Below, piece by piece: positions 15,867-24,667 of a DNA stretch of 64,000 nucleotides (position 1 is the first letter of the stretch; each line of letters begins with the position of its first letter). Origin of the DNA: Spongiactinospora rosea (GTDB lineage Bacteria > Actinomycetota > Actinomycetes > Streptosporangiales > Streptosporangiaceae); contig NZ_QMEY01000007.1 of the NCBI RefSeq assembly GCF_003315795.1, positions 62,001 to 126,000 on the forward strand. The letters run 5' to 3'. The position numbers were made by a program, and so were the translations under genes. Under the pieces are notes generated by a model. That model had not been told where the DNA came from, ran no database searches, and worked only from the letters and a program-made list of their open reading frames with translations.

Positions 15867-16424
15867 GTGTCGATCGTCGCCTCTCCTCCGTCCACCCCCG
15901 TCACCGCGGCGCCACCGTGGACGACAACCCAATGGTTCAACAGCGACCCGCTGGACCTCGCCGCGCTGCGCGGCCGGGTGGTGGTGCTGGAGGCGTTCCA
16001 GATGCTCTGCCCGGGGTGCGTGGCCCACGGCCTGCCCCAGGTCGCCCGGCTGAACCAGACCTTCGGCGACGAGCTCGCCGTGATCGGCCTGCACAGCGTG
16101 TTCGAGCACCACGAGGCCATGACCCCGCCCAGCCTCAAGGCGTTCCTGTACGAGTACCGGATCGGCTTCCCGGTCGGGGTCGACGCGCACAACGCCGATG
16201 ACCCGACGCCGGTCACCTTCGGCCGGTACCGGATGCGCGGCACCCCGTCCACCGTGCTCATCGACCGCGAGGGCAACCTGCGTGGGCACCAGTTCGGCGT
16301 GGTGGACGACATGACCCTGGCCGCGGCGGTCACCCGGCTGCTCGACGCGGACGACCGGGAGACGGAGTCCCGGCCGGTGTCCGTGCCGTCCTCCGCCTGC
16401 CCGGCGGACGGCGAGTGCGGGTGA
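15867..16424 (+). CDS. TlpA/AhpC-type redoxin
   Basis: A 185-residue thioredoxin-fold redoxin. The CPGC active site (Cys48 and Cys51) follows the strand VVVLEAFQM, and TPSTVLIDREGNL is the cis-Pro loop region of the fold. There is no clear signal peptide, so it probably acts in the cytoplasm, reducing peroxides or disulfides. Two more Cys lie in the C-terminal tail (ACPADGECG). The start (ATGTCGATC or the GTG three bases earlier) is set by AAGGAGCAACC upstream. The promoter overlaps a MarR operator shared with the marR gene at 13348, which suggests induction by oxidants. Confidence 0.85.
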   Translation: MSIVASPPSTPVTAAPPWTTTQWFNSDPLDLAALRGRVVVLEAFQMLCPGCVAHGLPQVARLNQTFGDELAVIGLHSVFEHHEAMTPPSLKAFLYEYRIGFPVGVDAHNADDPTPVTFGRYRMRGTPSTVLIDREGNLRGHQFGVVDDMTLAAAVTRLLDADDRETESRPVSVPSSACPADGECG

Positions 16425-16430
16425 GGGCCG

Positions 16431-16724
16431 TCAGCGCCCTTCGAGCGTGAGCGGTACGGGCGCGTCGTTCGCGTCCACCCGGCCGCGGTAGGACCGCCAG
16501 GTCCAGATCTGGTACGCGAGCATGAGCGGGACCACCACGACGGCGAACGCGGTCAGCGGCCACAGCGTCGCCTCGTCCGCCACCGCCTGGGCCATGGTCA
16601 TGCCGTGTCGCGGGTCCACCGTGGAGGTCAGCACGTAGGGGTGCGGGGCGGCGGCGAGCACGAGGACCGGCAGCGCGGCGGCCGTCGCGGTCGCCGCGAA
16701 GGCCGTACCGGTCCTGCCCCTGCC
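16431..16724 (-). pseudogene. cydB: cydB remnant (cytochrome bd oxidase subunit II, C-terminus only)
   Basis: The last about 95 residues of a cytochrome bd subunit II: AFAATATAAALPVLVLAA (a transmembrane helix), PYVLTSTVDPRHGMTMAQAV and LAYQIWTWRSYRGRV, all in the order expected at the CydB C-terminus. Homology ends abruptly at about 16724; a full subunit has more than 300 residues. The frame stays open beyond that but encodes unrelated Arg-rich sequence antisense to a lysR fragment. No cydA is nearby. It is a leftover of a rearrangement. Confidence 0.7.
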
Positions 16725-16725
16725 A

Positions 16726-16941
16726 ATGGCCGGTACGGCGGGCCTGGGGGTCGGGCTGGTCCCGGCGGTGTCGCTGCGGGCCGCTCCGCACGCGCCGGTC
16801 GCCTGGGTGCGCCTGGACACGCCCGAGGCCCGGCGCATGCTTCGCATGGTGTGGCGGCGCGACGCCTATCTGTCCGCGGCGGCCGGTCGCTTTCGCGACT
16901 TCGCCGCGGACCACTTCCGCACTTTCGCGAGCGCGGACTGA
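16726..16941 (+). pseudogene. lysR-type regulator remnant (C-terminus only)
   Basis: About 70 residues matching the end of a LysR substrate-binding domain: GLGVGLVPAVSLRAAPH (the typical GxGxGLxP stretch) and RRMLRMVWRRDAYLSAAAG. The N-terminal DNA-binding domain is missing. Its 5' boundary meets the boundary of the cydB remnant within a few bases, so the two truncated genes were joined by one recombination event. Confidence 0.6.
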
Positions 16942-16961
16942 CCTTCCGGATCAGGACCCGG

Positions 16962-17678
16962 TCAGTCGTCGCCGAGGTTGAGGCGGATGCCGGAGACGGA
17001 CGTGCCGTCGGGCAGCGGCGACTCGGCGGCCGGTGGGGCGTCCTGGGCGGTCAGCGAGCCGGAGATCCAGTCGTCGAAGTGACGCTCCTGGTCGCCGATC
17101 GTGGTCTCCTCGCCGTGCGCCGGCAGGACCCGCGTGGCGTGCGGCAGGGTGAACAGCCGCTCGCCGATCGCGGTGAGCTGGTCGGCCAGCGCCGGGTATT
17201 CACCGCCCAGCCTGCCCGGCCCGTCGGCCTGGAGGGTCTTGCCGGTGAAGACCGCGCCCAGTTCCTCGCACAGCAGCGACACGCCGCCCTGGGTGATGCC
17301 CGGAGTGGCGATGACCTCCAGGCGGACGTCGGCCACGCCGAACAGGCCCTCGTCCTCCATGTCGATGTCGGGCCAGGTCTCCGTCCAGGTCTCCCGCCAC
17401 AGCCTGCGGTCCTTCGGATGCAGGGCGACCACCGCCTCGTCGCGGGACGCCACCTCGATGGCCGCGCCGACGTGGTCGGCGAGCCCGTGGGTGCACACGA
17501 CGGCGAGCACGTCGCGCTCGCCCACCTGCTCCATGATCTTCTCCGCGTCGCGCGCGGGATCGATGACGATGACCTCGTCGTCGTCACCCAGGATGTAGGT
17601 GTTGTTCGCCACCTTGTGCTCGACACCATCGACGTCGACGACGCCTTCGGTCACCACTTTCTCGATACGCGCTGTCAC
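16962..17678 (-). CDS. metallo-beta-lactamase-fold protein lacking most metal ligands
   Basis: A 238-residue MBL-fold hydrolase homologue related to glyoxalase-II-like actinobacterial proteins. The usual HxHxDH metal motif reads His64-Gly-Leu66-Ala-Asp68-His69, so the second His is Leu. The third-ligand motif TPGH reads TPGI (Ile128), and the bridging Asp of FTGDT is Lys147 (FTGKTLQ). His188 of the last motif (PAHGEE) is kept. With three of the ligands gone it probably cannot hold a normal binuclear site and may be a binding or structural protein. GTG 17678 is the only good start. It lies downstream of the DUF6758 gene on the same strand. Confidence 0.8.
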   Translation of the reverse strand: MTARIEKVVTEGVVDVDGVEHKVANNTYILGDDDEVIVIDPARDAEKIMEQVGERDVLAVVCTHGLADHVGAAIEVASRDEAVVALHPKDRRLWRETWTETWPDIDMEDEGLFGVADVRLEVIATPGITQGGVSLLCEELGAVFTGKTLQADGPGRLGGEYPALADQLTAIGERLFTLPHATRVLPAHGEETTIGDQERHFDDWISGSLTAQDAPPAAESPLPDGTSVSGIRLNLGDD

Positions 17679-17758
17679 GGGGGAGACCCTATCCCGTCCG
17701 GATGAGAGAACACAGCGTTCGCGAGGGCTCGCAGGGAATTCGCGAGCAGTTCGCGAAA

Positions 17759-18403
17759 TCAGCTCGCGTCGCCGTCCGGCAGCCTCGGCGAAAGGGCCCC
17801 GTAGGGCAGATCCAGGTCCTGGTCGTTCTCCCGCAGGTCGCGCAGGCTCAGCTCGGCGAGCGCGATCAGGCACCCGGACTCCGCGGGCCAGGAGATCGTC
17901 CACAGCCAGTTCCCCAGCGCCTCCCCGGCGTAGACGGCCCGGTCGGGGGCGGCCCGCACGCACCACAGCGAGGCGGGGTGCCCCCGGATGTCGATCTTGG
18001 CGTGCGGCGGTCCCGCGTCGAAGCCCTCCCCCGGGTCCGGACCGTCCAGCCCGGCGAACCCGGCCCCCACTCCCGCGCCCGGTTCCTCGGCCACGACCAG
18101 CAGGTCGGCCGGGCCCTGGGTGACCGACGGACCGGACAGCGCGGTCACGCTCGCCCGGGTGCCGGTACGCTCGTCGCCCGCCTCCGCGAACCCGGTCACC
18201 AGCCAGCCGGGGGGCAGCGGCCAGGGCAGCCACACGGGCACCCTGGCGATCTTGCGCACCGCCTCCAGGGCGGCGGGGGCGGGATGCCGGGGAGGTCGCA
18301 GCGGCAGCACGTCCCCGTGTTCGGGGCACCGCCACGCGCTGGACCACGCGCTCGGCGCCCGCAGGCTTCCATGACAACGTGGACATATCGGAGCGGTTCT
18401 CAC
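17759..18403 (-). CDS. DUF6758 family protein
   Basis: A 214-residue protein of an actinobacterial family of unknown function. It begins with a CPRCHGSL zinc-ribbon-like knuckle and a second Cys-His pair (WRCPEHGDV), followed by the conserved VPVWLPWPLPPGWLVTG, LLVVAEEPGAGVGAGFAG and GNWLWTISWPAESG. The protein is soluble. Start GTG 18403. It is transcribed with the degenerate MBL-fold gene 80 bp downstream. Function unknown; the zinc-ribbon look suggests binding to nucleic acid or protein. Confidence 0.8.
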   Translation of the reverse strand: MRTAPICPRCHGSLRAPSAWSSAWRCPEHGDVLPLRPPRHPAPAALEAVRKIARVPVWLPWPLPPGWLVTGFAEAGDERTGTRASVTALSGPSVTQGPADLLVVAEEPGAGVGAGFAGLDGPDPGEGFDAGPPHAKIDIRGHPASLWCVRAAPDRAVYAGEALGNWLWTISWPAESGCLIALAELSLRDLRENDQDLDLPYGALSPRLPDGDAS

Positions 18404-18477
18404 GTTTTCTCACGCTGCGCGCTTTGTGCCCCATTAGTCAAGGGCCAGGTCAATGATCCGGCCGTAACCTTGCACAT

Positions 18478-18897
18478 ATGCGGGTGAACTGCGTGGGGGC
18501 CGTCGTCTTCGACGACAGCGGGCGGCTGCTCCTCATCCGGCGCGGCCATCCGCCGGGCGAGGGCCTGTGGTCCCTGCCGGGCGGCCGGGTCGAGCCCGGG
18601 GAGTCCGACCATCAGGCGCTGGCCCGCGAACTCCTGGAGGAGACCGGGCTGCGCGTCTCCGTCGTACGGCTCGCGGGCGCGGTCGAACGCCCCGGCGGCG
18701 CCCCCGGCGTCGTCTACGTGATCCGCGACTACCTCGCCACCCCTGACGGTGACACCGCCCTCACGGCGGGTGACGACGCGGCCGACGCCCGCTGGGTGCC
18801 CGTCCCCGAACTCGACCGGCTCCCCATGTCGCCCGGCGTCCTGGACGCGCTGCGCGAATGGGGGCTCATTGGTGGACGTTCGTCCGCCACAGGCTGA
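18478..18897 (+). CDS. NUDIX hydrolase
   Basis: A 139-residue NUDIX protein that hydrolyses a nucleoside-diphosphate-linked substrate. The complete Nudix box is present: GGRVEPGE, seven residues, then RELLEETGL, with all metal-binding Glu. Strand VNCVGAVVFDDSGRLLLIRR precedes it. Start ATG 18478 immediately follows the promoter region divergent from the DUF6758 gene. Its 3' end overlaps the convergent Asp-box gene by 32 bp. Substrate unknown; short single-domain members are often housecleaning or ADP-ribose-type enzymes. Confidence 0.9.
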   Translation: MRVNCVGAVVFDDSGRLLLIRRGHPPGEGLWSLPGGRVEPGESDHQALARELLEETGLRVSVVRLAGAVERPGGAPGVVYVIRDYLATPDGDTALTAGDDAADARWVPVPELDRLPMSPGVLDALREWGLIGGRSSATG

Positions 18898-21800
18898 GGT
18901 GGTCGGCGCTGTAGGTGGTCGAACGGCCGACCGCGACCACGTCGCCGCCCGAGACCGCCACCGCCGTCAGCCACTGCGCGCCCGACCCGCCCAGGCCCTC
19001 CTGGGTGAGGGTCTGGCGCTGCCAGGTCAGGCCGTTCTGGGAGGTCCAGGCGGCGCTGTCGCTCTCCGCCGAAGGCCCGTGGCTGCCGACCGCGACGATG
19101 CCGCCGTCGGTCTCGGCGAGGTCCGTCACGGCGGCGGCCTGGTCGGCGGGCAGCCAGCCGTACTCCCAGGACGAGCCGTTGTCGGCCGAAACGGCGGCGA
19201 ACACGCGGGGCGAGCCGTTCACCCTGGCCTCGCCGACGGCCACGATCCGCCCGCCCGCCACCACCACGTGCCGCAGCCCGGCCGAAGACGCCTCCGGCGG
19301 GGTCAGCCGCTTGAGCGCGGTCCAGTTGAGTCCGTCGGAGGACACCCACACGACGCCGCTCTCGTGCCGCGCCACGCCCGCGCCGCCCACCGCCACGTAG
19401 CCCTCGGCCGTGGCCGCGACGTCGTGGATGCGCACGCCCGCGCCGCCCGCGGGCAGTTTGGCCGAACGGGTGTACCCGCGCAGGTCGGAACTGAACCACA
19501 GCACGGGCGTCACGCCCGCGGGGCCGCGATCCTCCCCCGCCAGGACGTATCCCGCGCCCTTGCCCGACGTGGCCGATGAGGCGGCGACGGCGTGCGGGGC
19601 GGTGAAGTAGTGGCCCTGGGCGGGCGTGAGCCCTTCGGTCATCGGGACCCTGCGCCAGGAACCTCCGTCGGCCGAGGTCACCACCAGCGGCTCGGTGGAG
19701 GACGCGTCGCTCATCGCGCGGCCGACCGCGATCCAGCCCTTGCGGCCGTACGCCACGTCGCTCAGCGCCTGGCGCTGCGCCCCGCCCAGGATCTCCGGCG
19801 GGCCCGCGCGGGTCCAGGCCCGGCCGTCGCCGCTGGTCCAGATGGCGGCGTCGCCCGCCGCCGCGCCGACCGTCACGAACACGCCCTTGGCGGCGGCCAT
19901 GCCGCTGGTCTCCCTGGCCACGCGGGTCAGGCCCGCGATGTCGCCGAGCGCGACCGGCTGGGCCGCCTGGCCCTTGGCGGCGGTCATCAGCACGAGCTGG
20001 TTGCCCACGTCGGCCGGGGTGCGCCGGTCGCCGCCGACCACCAGCGTGCCCGCGTCGGAGATGCTGAGCGCCCGCAGCGTGCCCGGCACCTCGCCGAGGT
20101 CGGTGCCCTTGGCCCAGCTCCGGCCGTCCTTGCTGGTGTAGACGGCGTAGCGGTCCCAGCCCGCCTGCGCGACCGCCGCCACGCCCGCCGCAGAGGCGGC
20201 CAGGCCGGTCACGCCGGTGCTGTCGCGGGGCAGGCCGCCGATGGACCCGCAGCGCTCCCAGCTCGCGCCGTCGGCGGAGCAGTGGACCCGTACGTCGCCG
20301 TCGTCGTCCACATGCCTGGTGGGCACCGCCACGAACCCGTCGCCGACCGCCGCGAGCGCCCCCGGGCGCGGGGTCACCCCGGACAGCGCCGATCCGGCGC
20401 GCTGCCAGGTGCGCCCGCCGTCCGCGGAGCGCAGTACCACGGAACTCGTGCCTCCGGAGGGCGCGTCGGCCAGCGCCACGACGTCGTCGCCCCTGGCGAC
20501 CACGGCCTTGACGCCGCGTACGTCCTTCGGTCCGCCCAGCTCGCCGCCCGGCACCCGGTCCCAGGCCCGGCCATCGGCGGACAGCCAGGCGGCCGGGCCC
20601 GCCGTGCCGTCGTCGAGCACGGCCGAGCCGACCGCCACGAACCCGGAGCCGGTACGCGCGATGTCGGCGATCCGGTCACCGCCCCGGAACTCGGCCAGCC
20701 CCGCCGCCTCCACCGCCTCCCAGGAGTAGCCGTCGGTGCTGGTCCACACACCCCTGCCGGTCGCGTCGCCGCCGCCCGCCGGGTAGCCCTGCGTGTCGCC
20801 GACCGCCAGCCACAGCCCCTCGCCGCCCGCCACACTGCCCACGGTCGTCGGACCGGCCTCCTTGCCGCCCTGGCCGGTGACGTTGCCGAGCTGCCAGCTC
20901 TTGCCGCCGTCGCGGGACATCAGGAACAGGGGGCGCGGCACGGGGCTGGTGGTGTCGCTGCCCGCCGCCACGATGATGTCGCCGACCGAGGTCACGGCGT
21001 TGAGCACCTGACTGGCGCCGGTCCCTCCGGCGGGTACGGCGAACGCGTCGTCACCCGGCCCGCCGTCTCCGTCGGCGAGCAACAGCCCGCCGCCCATCGG
21101 GCTCGTCGCCCACCGCCACACCACCAGGCCACCGCCCGCGGCGGCCACCAGCACGACGACCACCAGCAGGGGCGCCAGCAGCCGCCCACCACGCCGCCGC
21201 CGTACGGGAGTCGACCGCCGCATCGCCGCGGGCGCCAACCCTCGGCCGCCTTCCGGGTCAGGAGAGCGGGGCTTCTGTACTTCCTCGGCGGGGCGCGGGG
21301 GCTGCTGGGCGGGGCTCGGGGTCTGCTCGCGGGCAGGACCACGGGCCACCAGACGGTCGGGGCGCGCCGGTCTGCCGCCCGGAGGACCCCCCAGGTGGTG
21401 CACCGTCTCGTCCGGATCCGTGGGCGGGGACTGCGGGTCGCTCTGTTCCGCCGCCGCTGCCGGAGGCGTCAGGGCGGGCGGGGGTTCGCCCCGGCTCAGG
21501 GGCGGCTGCTCGGTTTCGTTCGGCTCATGCCTGGACGTCAGGGGCAATCCCGCCGGTCGCGGGTACGGCTTCGTGTCCGCGCTCTCCTGTGGACGCCCGC
21601 CGGTGTCGGCGGACGGAGCAGGCCCGTACGGCGAACGACCCGCGTGCGGCCGGGCGGAAGGATCCTTCTCAGGCCGCTTGGACGGCTTACGCGGCGGCCC
21701 GGTCGCAACCAGTTTGTCCGGCCTGACCTCCCGCCTCGGCGGCCCTTCCTCCGCACCGGCCCCCCAAGGAGGCGCCTCGGCGTCGGCCGAGGACGAACCG

Positions 21801-22408
21801 CCACCGTCCTCCGGCCGCTCGGCGTCCAGCCGCCGCGGCCCATCCGACTCACCCCACGCCGGCCGCAGTCCACCGGACCTGTCGTCCGGTCCGAAGGGGC
21901 TCTCGCTCCACGGGGGACGTGGGACACCGCCGGGCTCCGCACCAAGCCCGCCGGCATCCAGGCGCTGAAGGAGGTCGGGGGGATCTGGGCGGTGGGGTAA
22001 GCCGGTGGGGGCGGGGGGCTCTGCGGGGCCGTGGGGGCTCTGAGGGGGCGCGTCGTGGCTTGGTGGCGGGGAGGGCTCTTCCGCTCCCGCAGGGGCGTTC
22101 TGGGGGGCGTCCGGGGCGTCTCCGCTCGCATGGCGGGGGCGGCGGCCGTACGGCGGCGCGTAAGGGCGGCGGCGGGGCGGCCGGGGCTCGATGGACGGGG
22201 AGTCCTCGGGGGTCGGCGCGGAGAAGGGTGGCATCACCCACGGCGAGGCGAGCGGCACGCCCGTGGACTTCTCTTCGGGCGGCCCCGGAGGCGAGTGCCG
22301 GAGGGCGGGCGGCGGGTGCGGCCCGGGATCCGGGCGGCCCGGAATCGCCTCTTCCGGCGCGCCGTCGTCGTCCTTCGGTGAGCGCGGGTCGTGGGGGCCC
22401 GAAGCCAC
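18866..22408 (-). CDS. large membrane-anchored protein with Asp-box beta-propeller ectodomain
   Basis: 1180 residues. Residues 1 to about 400 are a Pro-rich, charged, probably disordered cytoplasmic region. One transmembrane helix follows at about 409-433 after a basic stretch (RRSTPVRRRRGGR). The remaining 730 residues are extracellular repeats with at least ten Asp-box/BNR motifs of the type S-x-D-G-x-x-W (STDGYSW, SADGRAW, SKDGRSW, SGDGRAW, SSDGLNW), implying one or two beta-propellers. Start GTG 22408 has GAGGAGG eight bases upstream; the open frame to 22639 adds nothing conserved. No sialidase active-site residues were recognised, so a binding or sensing role is more likely than catalysis. 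Confidence 0.8.
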   Translation of the reverse strand: MASGPHDPRSPKDDDGAPEEAIPGRPDPGPHPPPALRHSPPGPPEEKSTGVPLASPWVMPPFSAPTPEDSPSIEPRPPRRRPYAPPYGRRPRHASGDAPDAPQNAPAGAEEPSPPPSHDAPPQSPHGPAEPPAPTGLPHRPDPPDLLQRLDAGGLGAEPGGVPRPPWSESPFGPDDRSGGLRPAWGESDGPRRLDAERPEDGGGSSSADAEAPPWGAGAEEGPPRREVRPDKLVATGPPRKPSKRPEKDPSARPHAGRSPYGPAPSADTGGRPQESADTKPYPRPAGLPLTSRHEPNETEQPPLSRGEPPPALTPPAAAAEQSDPQSPPTDPDETVHHLGGPPGGRPARPDRLVARGPAREQTPSPAQQPPRPAEEVQKPRSPDPEGGRGLAPAAMRRSTPVRRRRGGRLLAPLLVVVVLVAAAGGGLVVWRWATSPMGGGLLLADGDGGPGDDAFAVPAGGTGASQVLNAVTSVGDIIVAAGSDTTSPVPRPLFLMSRDGGKSWQLGNVTGQGGKEAGPTTVGSVAGGEGLWLAVGDTQGYPAGGGDATGRGVWTSTDGYSWEAVEAAGLAEFRGGDRIADIARTGSGFVAVGSAVLDDGTAGPAAWLSADGRAWDRVPGGELGGPKDVRGVKAVVARGDDVVALADAPSGGTSSVVLRSADGGRTWQRAGSALSGVTPRPGALAAVGDGFVAVPTRHVDDDGDVRVHCSADGASWERCGSIGGLPRDSTGVTGLAASAAGVAAVAQAGWDRYAVYTSKDGRSWAKGTDLGEVPGTLRALSISDAGTLVVGGDRRTPADVGNQLVLMTAAKGQAAQPVALGDIAGLTRVARETSGMAAAKGVFVTVGAAAGDAAIWTSGDGRAWTRAGPPEILGGAQRQALSDVAYGRKGWIAVGRAMSDASSTEPLVVTSADGGSWRRVPMTEGLTPAQGHYFTAPHAVAASSATSGKGAGYVLAGEDRGPAGVTPVLWFSSDLRGYTRSAKLPAGGAGVRIHDVAATAEGYVAVGGAGVARHESGVVWVSSDGLNWTALKRLTPPEASSAGLRHVVVAGGRIVAVGEARVNGSPRVFAAVSADNGSSWEYGWLPADQAAAVTDLAETDGGIVAVGSHGPSAESDSAAWTSQNGLTWQRQTLTQEGLGGSGAQWLTAVAVSGGDVVAVGRSTTYSADHLSLWRTNVHQ

Positions 22409-22718
22409 GCTCAGCACCTCCTCGTCGGGGCTCGCACGTTCGTCTCTCCCAAACCTGGCGACGTCGCCAATCCCTTCCCAGGCCGGAGTATCACACACGG
22501 ACCGTTCCACCGGTCCGCTCCCGAAATCTCGGGCGGCACGGGGTGTCCGGCGCCCTCGGCTGAACCACGGTCCGCCTTGACGATCACCTCCCGGTCCCGG
22601 CCCGCCGTACGCGGTGCCTCGCACACACCAGGGCAACACGACAGGCCCGCTCTGGCGAGACCTCTCTAGTCAGATTTTTTTATGGACCGTGGCTTTTAAT
22701 GTGGTTTGTAGTTCTTTG
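22409..22718. other. intergenic region upstream of the Asp-box gene
   Basis: 310 bp between the Asp-box gene and the CPBP protease gene (same strand). It holds an unusually AT-rich patch at 22668-22730 with a T7 run. I see no ORF, clear terminator or repeat. The ribosome site GAGGAGG of the Asp-box gene lies at its left edge. Confidence 0.5.
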
Positions 22719-23900
22719 TCAGGTATTAATCGGCAGCGGCGGGGACACCTCCCGGGCCGGGGTCGTCGTCTCGATCCCCCGCCGGCGCGCGAGGATCAGC
22801 ACCACGACGGCGAAGACGGTGAGCTGCACCGCGCTGGACGCGAGCGCCTGCCAGGCCACCGCCCCCTGCTTCAGCGCCTCCTCCAGGTCGCCGGAGGCGG
22901 CACTGAGCCCCAGCCCGAGCACGTTGTTGACCACGTGCAGCGCGATGGGGGCCTCCAGCCCGCCCGTGCGCACGGCCAGCCACCCCGCGACGGCCCCGAA
23001 GGCGAAGACGTCGATGATGCCCCAGCCGGTGTAGTTGTGCAGCGCCGCGAACCCGGCCGAACCGAGCAGGATGCCCGGCCAGGGGGTGCGCAGGAAGGCG
23101 CCGAACGCCTGGATCACCCACCCGCGGAACAGGTATTCCTCGCTGGCGGCCTGGATCGGCACCAGGAGCAGCGTCACGGCCAGCCCGGAGATGAAGGTCT
23201 CCCACCCGGCCCAGCCGATGCCCGCGGACATCTCCCCGCCGGTCAGGCCGAAGACAAGGGACGCGGTGAGGTGCCCGAGCACACCGGCCCCGAGCGCGAC
23301 GGGCACGCACAGCAGCATCCAGCGCCAGCGCAACCGGCCCAGCACCGAGGACAGCGTGCCCGGCGGGCGCCGCTGGATCAGCCAGGCCGTACCGAACACC
23401 AGGGGCAGGGCCGCGGCGATGGACAGCAGCATCACCGTGAGGCCGAGCACCGGGTCGGCGAACGGGATGGCGCCGGTCATCACGATCTCCACGCCCGCCA
23501 GGACGGCGAAGAGCATGCCTCCGAGCAGCACGATGAGACTGACCAGGAGATAACCGGCCGCCAGCACGACGGTGCCGAGCACCGGCCGCCACCACCGGTG
23601 CATGGAGGTGCGCGCCATCCGGTCGTAGGTCACACCGGGCTCAGGCCCCCGCGTCCACGCCTGTGGCACCGGTGGCGCCCCATACGGGTAGGCCGGCGGA
23701 CCCTCATACCCCGCGTACGGCCCGCCAGGAGGCCCGTACGGCCCCGCCCCCGGATAGACCCCCGCCCCCGGCGAGGGCCGGTCTCCCCCCTCCGCCGGTG
23801 AGCCGGAGCCAGGCGCGGAAGGCGAAGGGGCGTCCGGGGGCTCAGGGGGCGAGGCGGGGTGGCGAGCGTCGGGACGATCTTCTTCGCGCATGTCTTCCAT
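22719..23900 (-). CDS. CPBP family intramembrane metalloprotease
   Basis: A 393-residue membrane protein. The first about 100 residues are Pro/Gly-rich and cytoplasmic. Several transmembrane helices follow with the CPBP (Abi, Rce1-like) motifs EEYLFRG (the two Glu and Arg), GFAALHNY and HVVNNVLG (catalytic His). Such proteases cleave membrane-embedded or prenyl-type substrates; the target is unknown. Start ATG 23900 is preceded by GAGGAAG; ATG 23891 is possible. It is divergent from the secreted-protein gene at 24002. Confidence 0.88.
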   Translation of the reverse strand: MEDMREEDRPDARHPASPPEPPDAPSPSAPGSGSPAEGGDRPSPGAGVYPGAGPYGPPGGPYAGYEGPPAYPYGAPPVPQAWTRGPEPGVTYDRMARTSMHRWWRPVLGTVVLAAGYLLVSLIVLLGGMLFAVLAGVEIVMTGAIPFADPVLGLTVMLLSIAAALPLVFGTAWLIQRRPPGTLSSVLGRLRWRWMLLCVPVALGAGVLGHLTASLVFGLTGGEMSAGIGWAGWETFISGLAVTLLLVPIQAASEEYLFRGWVIQAFGAFLRTPWPGILLGSAGFAALHNYTGWGIIDVFAFGAVAGWLAVRTGGLEAPIALHVVNNVLGLGLSAASGDLEEALKQGAVAWQALASSAVQLTVFAVVVLILARRRGIETTTPAREVSPPLPINT

Positions 23901-24001
23901 TCTTCCTCGCCGGTCGCTGTGCGCATTTCTTCATAGACGCGCCTGTGGAAAACGCCGACCCTCGTAGCCGGAACATCCACAACTCCTCGGGGAGAAGAGT
24001 C

Positions 24002-24667
24002 ATGGCAAGGCTGGGACCAGCATTGACGCTGGCGGCCGGGGGGATCGTCACCGTCGCGCTCGGCGTCCTCAGCGTCTCCGCCGCGTCCTCGGCGAACCTG
24101 ACCGAGGCCGGAGGCGCGGCACAGGCCGGCGCCGCGGCCACCACTCAGGTGAGCCCTCCCCCGCCCGCGGCGGTCAAAACCGCCAGGCCGGCGCCGGTGC
24201 GCGCCGACTACGCCGGGCGGGTCAAGGGGCAAGGGGGGCTGATCGCGATCTCCGTAAGGAACGGCAAGGCGATCGGCTACTTCTGCGACGGCCGGACGGA
24301 GGCGTGGTTCGCGGGCAGGGCCAAGGACGGCCAGGTGAGGCTGAAGGGCTTCGGCGGCTCCTCGGTGACCGCCCGGCTGGACGGGAAGCGGGCCGTGGGC
24401 GACCTGAACATCGGCCGCGAGAGCTGGGACTTCACCGCGCCCACCGCCAAGAAGCCCTCCGGCCTCTACCGGGCTAGCGCGATCGTGCGCGGTGCCCGCA
24501 TCAAGGCGGGCTGGATCGTACTCGCCGACGGCACCCAGACCGGCTTCGCCAAGCGCGACGAACGCCCGGTCGCCGTACCGGTCCTCGCCCCCGGCACCGA
24601 CCCCACGATCGACGGCACCCGGGTGGACGCCAAGGACGTGGACGAGTTCATCGGAGAGATGCCATGA
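24002..24667 (+). CDS. secreted or membrane-anchored hypothetical protein
   Basis: A 221-residue protein with an N-terminal hydrophobic segment (LTLAAGGIVTVALGVLSV) that acts as a signal peptide or anchor, then a Pro/Ala linker and a beta-rich domain (GQGGLIAISVRNGKAIGYFC). One Cys is present after the signal. Start ATG 24002 has GGAG seven bases upstream. The stop overlaps the start of the DUF6529 gene (ATGA), so the two are translationally coupled and probably work together at the membrane. Family not identified. Confidence 0.75.
   Translation: MARLGPALTLAAGGIVTVALGVLSVSAASSANLTEAGGAAQAGAAATTQVSPPPPAAVKTARPAPVRADYAGRVKGQGGLIAISVRNGKAIGYFCDGRTEAWFAGRAKDGQVRLKGFGGSSVTARLDGKRAVGDLNIGRESWDFTAPTAKKPSGLYRASAIVRGARIKAGWIVLADGTQTGFAKRDERPVAVPVLAPGTDPTIDGTRVDAKDVDEFIGEMP

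Noticed and set aside
19592..22000. 802-residue plus-strand frame opposite the Asp-box gene
   Set aside because: Arg/Ala/Gly-rich shadow frame; the minus strand encodes regular Asp-box repeats with a good ribosome site.
22660..22690. T-rich stretch as a terminator
   Set aside because: No stable hairpin precedes the T-run in the relevant direction and no plus-strand gene ends nearby.
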